Source: Halochromatium roseum (lineage in GTDB: Bacteria > Pseudomonadota > Gammaproteobacteria > Chromatiales > Chromatiaceae). Taken from it: 41,148 bases of DNA. The number at the start of each line of letters is the position of its first letter. Position 1 is the stretch's first letter. A model generated the notes under the pieces. The model made no database searches and was not told where the DNA came from. It worked only from the letters and a program-made list of their open reading frames with translations. The stretch is from contig NZ_NHSH01000067.1 of NCBI RefSeq assembly GCF_016653315.1, forward strand, positions 1-41,148. Reading direction: 5' to 3'. A program made the translations under genes and the position numbers. Below, one piece after another: positions 1-7,705 of the stretch.

Positions 1-1195
1 GTGATTCCGGAGGCGGTAGAAGAGCACGTCAAGGCGGTTTTTGATCAACTCAACGAGAAGCACCGCCGCTGGGTTGCGGGTCTGTTGTCAGAAATTGTTG
101 GTTACGGTGGAACGAAGTGGGCGGCGCAGGTCAGCGGTTTGGACCCGAAGACGGTGCGCCAAGGTCGCCTGGACGTTGAAGCGGGGTTGTCGGACTATCC
201 GCGTGATCGCATTCGTCGCGAGGGCGGAGGGCGCCCCCTTTTAAAAAAAGGATCCGCACCTTGAGGCGGACCTGCTTGCGCTGGTTGAGCCCGACACCGG
301 AGGTGATCCCGAAGGTCACGCCCAGTACACCCGCAGCAGCTTACGCACACTCGCCACACGCCTTGGGCGTGGCTGTGCCACCACGGTCGGGCGTTTGCTC
401 AAGCCGCTGGGCTATTCGCTCAAGACCAATGTCAAACGCCTGATCGGCAAAGCGCACCCGCAGCGTGACCAGCAGTATTGGTTTATTCAGCGTCTCAAGG
501 CGCAGTTTCGCCGCCACGATCAGCCAACCATCAGCGTGGACGCCAAGAAGTCCGAGCTGATTGGTCGATTCAAGAATCCTGGCGCTCGCTATTGCCGCCG
601 TGCCGATGTGGTCAACACCTATGATTTCCCCAGCGATGCCCACTGTCGAGCGACTCCCTATGGGGTCTACGATGAACAGGCGAACCAAGCGCTGCTCAAC
701 GTCGGCACCCACGCCGCAACAGCGCAGTTTGCTGTGGCCTCGATTCGCCAGTGGTGGGAACAGCTGGGTCGAGCGCGCTATCCCAAGGCCCACCACCTGT
801 TCATCGAAGCCGATGCAGGCGGCTGCAACGGGCATCGGCCACGCCTGTGGAAGCGCGAGCTGCAACACCTCGCCAATGACACCGGCCTGAGTATCACCGT
901 TTGCCACTATCCGACGGGCGCCTCCAAATGCAACCCCATCGAGCACCGTGTCTTCAGCCAAATCAGCCGTAACTGGGCTGGACATCCGCTGTGCTCGCTC
1001 GACACCATGCTGGCATTCATCCGTGGGACAACCACCGCCAAGGGGCTCGAGGTCAAGGCCGTCCTCGACACAACGGCGTATGCCAAAGGCATCAAGGTCA
1101 GTACACGAGAAATGGCGACACTGAACATCCGGCGACGACGGCTCTGCCCCAACCTGAACTACACAATCAGGCCAAACAAATCGGGAAGTAGTTAA
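1..1195 (+). pseudogene. ISAzo13-family transposase, split by a +1 frame change at an A7 run
   Basis: Two overlapping frames give one transposase. Frame 1 (1-264, GTG start at the window edge) carries the N-terminal helix-turn-helix region (VGYGGTKWAAQVSGLDPKTV) and reads to RPLLKKG. The continuation KDPHLEADLLALVEPDTGGD is in the next frame, reading from 248 to the TAA at 1193-1195. It contains the DDE-type catalytic core (SVDAKKSELIG, LFIEADAGGCNG, NPIEHRVF). The change of frame falls in seven A's at 243-249; six A's would keep one frame. This may be an inactivating insertion, or the slippery run may allow transcriptional slippage or recoding. The true start could lie upstream of the window. 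Confidence 0.8.
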
Positions 1196-1205
1196 TGGAC
1201 ACTTA
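1..1205 (+). mobile_element. ISAzo13-type insertion sequence (left end outside window)
   Basis: The first 1.2 kb is almost wholly transposase, and reading resumes at about 1206 in the middle of a legC-type aminotransferase gene. The right end of the element therefore lies at about 1196-1205, and the element has split that gene. The left terminal repeat and the other half of the target gene are outside the window, so neither target duplication nor inverted repeats can be verified. Family assignment rests on the transposase sequence. Confidence 0.7.
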
Positions 1206-1577
1206 CTTGGCTGCGCGCAGTTGGAACAGTTGCCGGACTTTCTGACCTCAAAGCGGCGACTAACCGCGCGTTACCTGCAGGCCTTCGCCGGTCTTGAGCA
1301 GGTCCGGATGATGCAAGAGCCGCCGGGGTGCGAAAGCAACTACTGGCTACAGACGCTGATCCTGGACGAGGCCTTTGCCGATCAGCGCGATGCCATCCTG
1401 GCGGCCACCAACGATGCTGGACTGATGACCCGTCCGGCCTGGACGCTGATGCACCAGTTGCCGCCCTATCAGCACTGCCCGCGCGCACCCTTACCGGTGG
1501 CGGAATCGCTGGCACGGCGGATCATCAATCTGCCGAGTAGCGCGGGGTTGGTTTCGCTAGATGATCCGAGGAGATGA
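1206..1577 (+). pseudogene. C-terminal fragment of LegC-like PLP aminotransferase
   Basis: From LGCAQLEQLPDFL to the stop this reads as the last third of a DegT/DnrJ/EryC1 aminotransferase. It is close, residue by residue, to the end of the intact legC-like gene at 23530-24714 (shared EPPGCESNYWLQTLILDE, LMTRPAWTL and ARRIINLPSSAGL). The N-terminal two thirds, including the PLP lysine region, are missing because the insertion sequence joins at about 1205. It is therefore non-functional, and it shows that the genome once held a second nonulosonic-acid locus or a duplication of this one. The stop overlaps the region just before the next gene. Confidence 0.88.
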
Positions 1578-1582
1578 CCGAT

Positions 1583-1972
1583 ATGGAACGTGAAGAGATT
1601 GAGGAAAACCTCAAGCAAAAGTACCATGATGCAGCACTGCTCCATGAAAACCGCTGTTACGCCAATGCGATCTATCTGTGCGGCTATTGTACTGAACTTG
1701 CATTAAAGTATGCTATCACCAAACAGTTGAATTGGAGTGCCTTCCGTACAGCGGGAAGAATGAGCTGCTTGAAGTCGCATGAATTGGATTTCCTCTTGCA
1801 GTTGACTGGTCAAGAGGCCGCGATAAAAAGCACGGATGATTGGCAGATTGTCAATAAGTGGAAGGAAACTGATCGATACAACGATCCTCGTCGCGTCTGT
1901 GATGTGGATTCGCAAAACATGTGGGAAGCAACGCGCAAAATCGTGAGGCAACTATGCGCCATCTCGCTGTAA
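1583..1972 (+). CDS. HEPN-domain protein, possible toxin
   Basis: The product is about 129 aa and mostly helical. The segment RCYANAIYLCGYCTELALKYAI, about residues 23-44, followed by LKSHELDFLLQLTG, has the pattern of HEPN proteins, which include RNase toxins and nucleotidyltransferase partners. A classical Rx4-6H motif is not obvious, so activity is uncertain. I prefer the ATG at 1583 to the in-frame ATG at 1574 because GAGGAG at 1567-1572 is well spaced for 1583. The 3' end overlaps the following gene by 19 bases, which suggests coupled translation. The pair sits between a broken legC and a broken neuD. Confidence 0.65.
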   Translation: MEREEIEENLKQKYHDAALLHENRCYANAIYLCGYCTELALKYAITKQLNWSAFRTAGRMSCLKSHELDFLLQLTGQEAAIKSTDDWQIVNKWKETDRYNDPRRVCDVDSQNMWEATRKIVRQLCAISL

Positions 1973-2403
1973 AACTCTCAGAAAAACTGTGCCTGCTAGA
2001 GCAGCAAAACGGGCCTTTCAAAGTCAAGTGCCTGGTTCGCCGAACGCCGGAGGATACGCAATGGGATTTAATATTGTGGGCCGATTGGTTTGATGTCAAC
2101 GAAAGGTCCAGAATCACCCATTTGATGGATGCATTAATTCGCCCACTCCAAGGCGATGATCTTCTTTATTTCAATGCCATGATTACCTTTGGCCCCAAGG
2201 ACAATAGTCGGTTTCTTCAGGAACTTGCAAAAATACAACATCATTATGACACCGGCGCCTATTATCCCGCCGGGCATGATGGGCTTGTTGAAATTCCTTT
2301 GCACCTAGCCTCCTCGTCCCTTGTTGTTCCACTCGGGCATCCGCTGATTGCCACAAATGCAGCGTCGGTCGATCGCCTACCCGAAGTCGCTGCGGCAAGA
2401 TGA
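1954..2403 (+). CDS. Unknown protein paired with the HEPN gene
   Basis: About 149 aa from the ATG at 1954, overlapping the HEPN gene by 19 bases. I do not recognise the family. It is soluble-looking, with no signal peptide or membrane segment; it contains a WDLILWADWFDV stretch and a long mixed alpha/beta body. The stop overlaps the start of the neuD remnant in an ATGA arrangement. The overlap with a HEPN gene is compatible with a two-gene toxin-antitoxin or defence-type pair, but no nucleotidyltransferase (MNT) motif is visible, so this is only contextual. An upstream in-frame start at 1921 is less likely. Confidence 0.55.
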   Translation: MRHLAVKLSEKLCLLEQQNGPFKVKCLVRRTPEDTQWDLILWADWFDVNERSRITHLMDALIRPLQGDDLLYFNAMITFGPKDNSRFLQELAKIQHHYDTGAYYPAGHDGLVEIPLHLASSSLVVPLGHPLIATNAASVDRLPEVAAAR

Positions 2404-2720
2404 GTCGCCTGCTGCTCCTCGGCGGCGGCGGCCACTGCCGCGCCTGCATCGACGTGATCGAAGCCGGGGCCAGCGGCCAGATCAAGCGCCCTGACACCCG
2501 CGGGCGACTGTTCAACCTGGTCAAGCACCATGGCGCCAAGCTCCCCGTGATTCAGTCGCCCACCGCCTACGGCTCGCGCCACGCCGATCACTGCCATACC
2601 GCCACCGGCGCGCGCGTCAATGGAGGCGTGCGCATCGGCAAGGGCGCCTCATCGGCAGCGGGATCTCATTCGGTGCGCCGGGATGCGGCGATGGGGCCGT
2701 TCCCAGCCGGCCAACGTGCG
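2400..2720 (+). pseudogene. Degenerate NeuD/PglD-type sugar O/N-acyltransferase
   Basis: The first 20 residues (SRLLLLGGGGHCRACIDVIE) are the nucleotide-sugar-binding start of the NeuD/PglD/LegH acyltransferase family. A short hexapeptide-like piece (VNGGVRIGKGA) follows. The rest of the left-handed beta-helix, including the catalytic region, is missing or scrambled. The sequence breaks off at 2720, exactly where an Rpn-type gene on the other strand ends. A second remnant of the same family lies at 22534-22623, also truncated soon after the same N-terminal motif. It is non-functional as it stands. Confidence 0.75.
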
Positions 2721-2722
2721 GC

Positions 2723-3465
2723 TCAGTGAAACACCGCCTCCGGGGTCTCCGCGGTGAGGATGCGATCGGACCACTCCAGCAGGGTCTCGGCATCGGCCTC
2801 TTGGATCTGCTGGCGCAGCCGAGCGTCGGCGGGACCGAACTTGCGCTCCATCAGGCGCAGTAGCATCTCGGCTTTGCCCTGCTCAATGCCCTGCTCGCGG
2901 CCCTGTTCAATATACCGATCAATAAAGGTCTGCATGATGGGATCTCCTGGTGCGGTTTGTTCCAACAAGCGGCGGGCGTCGTCTTCGTCGACCCGTTGCG
3001 TCCCTTGGACATAATATCTCAGCAGCGATTCCAGAATCTGCAGCGCGGTGTCGCGATCGGCGATCTGGTCGATCAAGGCGATCAGTCGCTCCAGGTGCTC
3101 GAGCGGCTGGTCGCTGAAGATCCAGCGCATGGCGAGCTGCACCAAGCGGGTTAGCACATCGCCTTTGATCTCCGCGTCGCTACGCGGCGAGAGATCCTGC
3201 AGCGCGTAGCGGAATTGTGGCACATAAGGCTTGAGCGCCTCTGGCAGCGGCCGGATCAGGGCGTGGAAATCGCTCGGCATCCGCCAGCGGTGCTTGCCGT
3301 GATAGAGCACCAAGGGATAGACCGGCGGCAAGGTCTTGGCCTCGGGATGCTGCTTGCGGTAGGCCTCGCCCTGCAAGGCGATGTCGCGCAGCAGTTGCAG
3401 CAAGACCCAATCGTCGGTCTGGCGCTTGTGCTCGAACAGGATGTCGATGTGGCGTGCGAGGGGGG
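2723..3465 (-). pseudogene. N-terminally truncated Rpn-family (DUF4351-type) nuclease gene
   Basis: From HIDILFEHK (near 3460) to AETPEAVFH* this matches the second two thirds of the intact Rpn-family gene at 5360-6385, nearly residue for residue. It includes the [10 protein letters not shown] motif, the EQGREQG charged linker and the DUF4351-like tail. The N-terminal part with the start and the first core strands is missing, and the sequence upstream of about 3465 is unrelated. An in-frame stop near 3508 also blocks any longer reading. Rpn proteins are recombination-promoting PD-(D/E)XK nucleases linked to transposon-like spread. The 3' edge falls two bases past the stop codon, where a neuD fragment begins. 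Confidence 0.82.
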
Positions 3466-3584
3466 GCGGCCGCTTGTAGCATTGAGGGGGACGTCGCTGA
3501 TTCTCCGGCTATACTCCTCACTCCCGTCCCGTCCCGCCGCAGCTCCAGCGTCGGTCACTAACGCCCCAGCCAGAGCAATCCCTG

Positions 3585-4028
3585 ATGAGCGCCGCTTTTG
3601 ATCTCTACACCAAGTTGAAACACACCTCGAGCGATGAGGAGCGCGCTGAGGTGATTGCGCAGGCCTTTGATGCGCTCGAAGCCCGCTTCCCTCAGCTGAC
3701 GGATCTCGCGACCCAGGGCCATGTCCGCGAAGCCGAGTTGCGCTTGCAGAAGGAAATCAAGGAGGTCGAAGCACGCCTGCAGAAGGAGATCAAGGAGGTT
3801 GAGGCGCGACTACAGAAGGACATCAAGGAGGTCGAAGCGCGCCTACAGAAAGACATCAAGGCCCTTGAACTCCAGATCAAAGAGGTCGACGCGCGCTTAC
3901 AGGAGCGCATTAGCCAGCTCGAAGTGAGCCTGCACCAGGCACTGGCCGCGCAGACCCGTTGGCTCATCGGCGGCCTCGCCATCCTCGGCGTCGTGCTCAA
4001 GCTCGCGGATGTGCTGATCGGACCTTGA
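3585..4028 (+). CDS. Hendecad-repeat coiled-coil protein with C-terminal membrane anchor
   Basis: The product is 147 aa. Residues about 1-45 form a small helical head. Residues about 50-120 are a long charged coiled coil built from an 11-residue unit (RLQKEIKEVEA) repeated about four times and then degenerating. The last 25 residues (WLIGGLAILGVVLKLADVLIGP) form one membrane helix. This layout is like the DUF1640-type coiled-coil membrane proteins common near Rpn/DUF4351 genes; the role is unknown. A related but degraded copy is at 8347-8670 on the other strand. No strong ribosome binding site is seen before the ATG. Confidence 0.7.
   Translation: MSAAFDLYTKLKHTSSDEERAEVIAQAFDALEARFPQLTDLATQGHVREAELRLQKEIKEVEARLQKEIKEVEARLQKDIKEVEARLQKDIKALELQIKEVDARLQERISQLEVSLHQALAAQTRWLIGGLAILGVVLKLADVLIGP
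3741..3872 (+). repeat. 33-bp tandem repeat, four units, inside the coiled-coil gene
   Basis: Four consecutive 33-base units start at 3741, 3774, 3807 and 3840. Each encodes the same 11-residue hendecad (consensus RLQKEIKEVEA), with a few silent and conservative changes. The third and fourth units are the most divergent. In-frame 33-base changes would lengthen or shorten the coil without breaking it, so copy number could vary between strains. Confidence 0.85.
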
Positions 4029-4041
4029 GGACGCGCACCCC

Positions 4042-5000
4042 ATGAGCAAACGCAGAGGCTCCCGTGGCCAACGGCCACCCTCAGGTAACCCGCGCACCCC
4101 AGGCCAGCCCTCAGGTCAGGTGGCGGCGCTCTACCAAACCGCACTGCAGCATCACCGGCGCGGCGAGCGCGGCAGGGCCGCGGAACTCTATCAGCGCATC
4201 CTCAAGCGATCGCCACAACATGCCGACGCCCTGCATAGGCTCGGCATTGCCGCGCATCAGGGTGGCGACCAGGACACCGCCCTCTGGCTGATCGAGCGCG
4301 CCATCGGCATCCGCCCGAAGGTCGCCACCTAATCATGCCAATCAGGGGCTGGTGCTGCGTGCCTTGGGGCGCCTCGACGACGCGCTCGGTGCCTATCAAC
4401 GCGCCCTGGCGCTGCAGCCGGCCTATGCCGAGGCGCAGTACAACCTCGGCAACACCCTCTACGCGCTCGGCCGCCGAGAGGACGCCCTGCTCGCCTATGA
4501 CCGTGCCGTCAAACTCAAGCCAAACGACGCCAACGCGCAGCTCAACCGCGCCAATACGCTGAAGGATCTCGGCCAACTGCAGCAGGCCCTGCAGGGTTAT
4601 GAGCGCAGCCTACAACTCGCGCCGCAGTCCATCGCCGCGCAGACCAACCGCGCCAATGTGCTGCAGCGCCTCGGCCAGTTTGAGGCCGCCTTGGCCGCCG
4701 TCGAGCAGGTGCTGAGGCTGAAGCCCGATCTGGTCCAGGTGCATTGCAACCGTGGCAATCTGCTGCGCGATCTCTGTCGCCTCGATAAGGCACTCGCCGC
4801 CTATGAGACGGCACTGAGCCTCGACCCGCGCGCTGTCGATGCGCACAGCATTCGGCTGTTGACCCTGCACTATCGCGACGCCGACAACCAGCCGCGCCAG
4901 CAAGCGGCCCTGCGCGCCTTCGCCGCCTGCTTCCAGGCAGCACCGCACCGGCCAACACCTGTGGCTAGCACAGCGACCTCCCCGCTAGGCCACCGCCCGA
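4042..5000 (+). pseudogene. TPR protein, frameshifted and truncated (relic of a TPR-OGT type gene)
   Basis: Tetratricopeptide repeats run through two frames: AALYQTALQHHRRGERGRAAELY and following in the first frame (4042-4332), then LRALGRLDDALGAYQRALALQP and four or more repeats in the second. Removing one A near 4332-4333 restores a single protein (VATYHANQGLVLRALG), so this is a one-base insertion. The C-terminal HSIRLLTLHYRD segment is what usually links TPRs to the SPINDLY/OGT catalytic domain, but that domain is absent. The sequence runs into a GT2 fragment. The intact example of this architecture in the window is at 31973-34999. Confidence 0.75.
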
Positions 5001-5004
5001 ACCG

Positions 5005-5358
5005 ATGCCTGCAACCCGACACGCACCCAAACTGACCCTGGTCGTCATCGCCCGCAATGAGGCGGCGCTGATCGGCGGCTGCCTGGACAGTGCGCGCGCA
5101 AGTGGCCAAGCCGGCGGACTTCATCGGCGTGCTGCCGGTGATCAGCGACTTTGATCTCGCCGGGCAGGTCGAGACCAGTACGGCTTGGATACCCAGGCTG
5201 TTGCCTGCAGGGGTGCGCTACCAAGGCCGGGTGCATGAGCAGCCGGTGTCTGAATGGCGGCGTGTGCGGCTGCCGGTCGCGATCCATCACTCGGGCTATC
5301 GGCGGGCGGCGCTGGCGCGCAAACAGGGCCGCAACCGCAGGCTGTTTTGTTGGCGCTG
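5005..5358 (+). pseudogene. GT2 glycosyltransferase remnant with internal deletion
   Basis: The start LTLVVIARNEAALIGGCLDSARA is the N-terminus of a family-2 glycosyltransferase. After an out-of-frame deletion of roughly 90 codons, reading resumes with IGVLPVISDFDLAGQVETST and continues to YRRAALARKQGRNR, parallel to the intact GT2 gene at 8711-9826. The lost part contains the DXD metal/nucleotide-binding region. A further frame change occurs near 5343, and the sequence ends at 5358 where the Rpn gene on the minus strand ends. It is a dead paralogue. Confidence 0.82.
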
Positions 5359-5359
5359 C

Positions 5360-6385
5360 TCAGTGAAACACCGCCTCCGGGGTCTCTGCGGTTAGGATGC
5401 GATCGGACCATTCCAGTAGGGTCTCGGCATCGGCCTCTTGGATCTGTTGACGTAGCCGGGCATCGGTGGGACCGAATTTGCGCTCCATCTGGCGCAGTAG
5501 CATCTCGGCTCCGCATTGGCGCTTGCCCTGCTCGCGGCCTTGCTCGATATAGCGATCAATAAACGTCTGCATGATGGGGTCTCCCGGTGAGGTCTGTTCC
5601 AACAAGCGGCGGGCGTCATCCTCCTCCACCCGTTGTGTCCCTTGGACATAGTATCGCAGCAGCGATTCCAGAATCTGCAGCGCGGTATCACGGTCGGCGA
5701 TCTGGTCGATCAAGGCGATCAACCGCTCCAGATGCTCCAGCGGCTGGTCGCTGAAGATCCAGCGTAGCGCGAGCTGCACCAAGCGGGTGAGCACATCGCC
5801 TTTGATCTCCACATCGCTGCGTGGTGAGAGATCTTGCAGCGCATAGCGGAACTGCGGCACGTAGGGCTTGAGTGCCTCCGGTAGCGGTCGGATCAGGGCG
5901 TGGAAATCGCTCGGCATCCGCCAGCGGCTCTGGCCGTGATAGAGCACCAAGGGGTAGACCGGCGGCAAGGTCTTGGCCTCGGGATGCTGCTTGCGGTAGG
6001 CATCGCCTTGCAGCGCGATGTAGCGCAGCAGTTGCAGCAAGACCCAGTAGTCGAGATGGCTCTTGTGCTCAAACAGGATGTAGACGTGGAGCGCGAGCGT
6101 CGCTGCAGCATCTTCTAGATCAACTGCGGCGGCCGGATCAGCCTGATCGGGCACGGTTGGATCAGCCTCATCGGGCACACGCCATTTCAGCCGATAGACC
6201 AGATCAGAATAGGACGCGCGCAATTCCCTGGAGACGTAGCTGTCCTTGCTGATCTCCAGACTGTCGAGATCCACCACCTCAAGCAGCTCAGCCGGCAATT
6301 GCTGGCGCAGAAAGTCCTGCGCAATCTCGCGCCGGGTGAAACTCTCGCGGAAGTAGACGTCATGCGGGTTGTTGATCTCGTCCAT
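5360..6385 (-). CDS. Rpn-family recombination-promoting nuclease / YhgA-like putative transposase
   Basis: 341 aa from the ATG at 6385 ([20 protein letters not shown]); longer readings to 6523 add low-complexity GC-rich residues with no family similarity. The core shows the family's [28 protein letters not shown] and [10 protein letters not shown] motifs of the PD-(D/E)XK fold. An EQGREQG linker and a C-terminal DUF4351-like domain ([28 protein letters not shown]) follow. Family members cleave DNA and promote RecA-independent recombination. A near-identical truncated copy lies at 2723-3465. The longer KRQCG linker replaces IEQGK in the other copy. This is the only intact Rpn gene in the window. 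Confidence 0.85.
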   Translation of the reverse strand: MDEINNPHDVYFRESFTRREIAQDFLRQQLPAELLEVVDLDSLEISKDSYVSRELRASYSDLVYRLKWRVPDEADPTVPDQADPAAAVDLEDAAATLALHVYILFEHKSHLDYWVLLQLLRYIALQGDAYRKQHPEAKTLPPVYPLVLYHGQSRWRMPSDFHALIRPLPEALKPYVPQFRYALQDLSPRSDVEIKGDVLTRLVQLALRWIFSDQPLEHLERLIALIDQIADRDTALQILESLLRYYVQGTQRVEEDDARRLLEQTSPGDPIMQTFIDRYIEQGREQGKRQCGAEMLLRQMERKFGPTDARLRQQIQEADAETLLEWSDRILTAETPEAVFH

Positions 6386-6424
6386 GGGCAGAACTGTACC
6401 CGGATTGGACTGTTGCGGCGAGCA

Positions 6425-6648
6425 CCCTGCCCTTGCAGCGCTTGGGCGAGGCTCAGCTCGTAGAGGCCATAGCCGGTGTCGGCATCGAGCAGGCGCAGGC
6501 CGGGCTGGGCCAGTTGGCGACAAAAGGCGTATTCCGGCTCGGGCCAGTCTTCAAGCTCGAGCAGGGTCAGGGTGGCCGGGTTGTCGAGGTCCGCCGGGAC
6601 GTTGACCTTGAGGCCGCTCTTGAGGTTGAGGGTCCAGTGGGGTTGCAC
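6425..6648 (-). pseudogene. N-terminal fragment of FkbM-like protein
   Basis: From a possible GTG at 6648 the reading VQPHWTLNLKSGLKVNVPAD, then [15 protein letters not shown] and [15 protein letters not shown], parallels the start of the intact FkbM-like gene at 31080-31736. Homology stops at about 6425, just before the Rpn gene, so the distal two thirds are missing. The upstream neighbour is a fused DUF remnant. Confidence 0.75.
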
Positions 6649-6655
6649 GGTTGGC

Positions 6656-6870
6656 TCAGGCGTTTGGTTGCGGTGTGGGGTTGGGGTACATGGCGAGCCA
6701 GGTCTCGAGGTCGGCGGCGGTGCTGAAGTCAAGTAGCGCTTCGCTGAGGTCTTCGAGCTGTTCGACTGGGAGGGCTTGTACGCGGGCCTGTTCGAGTGGG
6801 GTCATTTCACCGATCATACTGAGGATCTCCTCTAAAGTCCGGTCCTGAAAGCGTGCCAGCAGCCAGTACA
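6656..6870 (-). pseudogene. DUF2887/DUF4351-type gene with an internal deletion
   Basis: The segment RLYWLLARFQDRTLEEILSM, then IGEMTPLEQ, is typical of the C-terminal half of DUF2887/Rpn-like proteins. It is joined directly to ARVQALPVEQLEDLSEALLD, which is the DUF4351 tail. The usual stretch of about 40 residues between them (AYREIVAKNQP, the EGR-rich linker, VALRLLRRRLG) is missing. An ATG at 6817 would give a 53-aa product ending at 6656. Comparison with the copy at 7327-7705 suggests deletion between two copies of CAGGCCCGCG. The open frame extends upstream only to the stop of the DUF29 gene. Confidence 0.7.
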
Positions 6871-6874
6871 GGCG

Positions 6875-7330
6875 TTAGCGCTCTTCCCCAGGCTCGGGCC
6901 AATAATCTTCGTCGAGCACCTGGTCCAAGGTGAAGGGAGGCTGGTCTGGAAAGGTCGAAACCGGCAGGCCGGTTTCATCGGCGGCTTCTTGGCGAGCACG
7001 CGGGTAACTCGCTGCAAGCGCCTCGGGCAAGCTGGGTTTCAGGCTCGGACTTTCACGGAGCAAGAGTTTGATGTCCGTGCGCTGGGTGATGATGGTCACG
7101 GTCCAGCTGCGCGATGGTTTGTCGGGCTGATGGCGCAGCTTGAGCAGGTGCATCATCAGGACCACCAACCGGTTGCGCAATTGCCGTCGTTCACTGCGAC
7201 TCATCCCCTCGAGTTCCTCCGCCAGTTGCTCGCGGTCCAGGCAATCGAGCCGTCCGGCGCGCAGGTGGTTGACCTGGGTTTGCAGCCATTGCAAGTAGTC
7301 GGATTCGTGGTGATGGGTCGCATGCATCAT
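6875..7330 (-). CDS. DUF29 family protein
   Basis: 151 aa. ESDYLQWLQTQVNHLRAGRLDCLD followed by LAEELEGMSRSERRQLRNRL and LMMHLLKLRHQP is the standard DUF29 helical core. The tail FPDQPPFTLDQVLDEDYWPE is also characteristic of the family. The function of DUF29 proteins is not known; they are numerous in cyanobacteria and purple bacteria. The ATG at 7330 overlaps the stop of the upstream DUF4351 fragment as ATGA, so it was part of a compact operon with that gene and the second DUF29 gene. It appears intact. Confidence 0.85.
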   Translation of the reverse strand: MMHATHHHESDYLQWLQTQVNHLRAGRLDCLDREQLAEELEGMSRSERRQLRNRLVVLMMHLLKLRHQPDKPSRSWTVTIITQRTDIKLLLRESPSLKPSLPEALAASYPRARQEAADETGLPVSTFPDQPPFTLDQVLDEDYWPEPGEER

Positions 7331-7705
7331 GGCGCGGTATCGCAGGCGGTCTGTTGCGGCGTGGGGTGCATGGCGAGCCAGGTCTCAAGGTCGGCGGCGG
7401 CGCTGAAGTCAAGCAGCGCTTCGGTAAGGTCTTCGAGCTGGTCGACCGGGAGGGTTTGTACGCGGGCCTGTTGCGCCTTGGTGGGGCTGCCGAGGCGGCG
7501 GCGTAGGAGGCGGAGCGCCACCCGTTCAGCTTCGCGTCGGCGACCTTCTTCGCGACCTTCTTCGCGGCCTTCCGCACGGCCTTCCGCACGGCCTTCCGCC
7601 AGCCAAATCGGCTGGTTCTTCGCGACGATCTCCCGATAAGCGCGGGTCTGTTTCGAGTGGGGTCATTTCGCCGAGCAGCAGGTCGATCTGTTTGTCGGTG
7701 TGCAT
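7327..7705 (-). pseudogene. DUF4351-domain protein, frameshifted
   Basis: Start MHTDKQIDLLLGEMTPLE (ATG at 7705). The next-frame continuation AYREIVAKNQPIWLAEG, the EGR repeat linker, and VALRLLRRRLGSPTKAQQAR with a DUF4351 tail (LPVDQLEDLTEALLDFSAAA) ends at 7327. The frame changes just after TPLETDPR, near 7645, so the protein is broken. The start overlaps the stop of the upstream DUF29 gene (TGATG), and the stop overlaps the start of the downstream DUF29 gene (ATGA), which shows the original three-gene operon. The N-terminal half of the normal DUF2887/Rpn protein is also absent. Confidence 0.72.
7540..7612 (-). repeat. Short tandem repeats encoding an EGR/EEGR linker
   Basis: On the minus strand 12-base units of the type GGCCGTGCGGAA (AEGR) and GGTCGCGAAGAA (EEGR) occur in tandem. 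They encode a charged, flexible linker. Such linkers are usual between the nuclease-like part and the DUF4351 tail in this family, and they are prone to copy-number change. This is protein-coding repeat, not a CRISPR or regulatory array. Confidence 0.7.

Noticed and set aside
341-985. Long minus-strand reading frame over the transposase
   Set aside because: It is the shadow of the transposase on the other strand; it has no start site or family-like content.
3480-3530. Possible promoter TATACT before the coiled-coil gene
   Set aside because: A -10-like TATACT is present but no -35 at a suitable distance, so it is not reported as a feature.
7540-7612. Short repeats taken as a CRISPR or regulatory array
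   Set aside because: Units are 12 bases, contiguous, in frame, and encode EGR/EEGR linkers typical of DUF4351 proteins.
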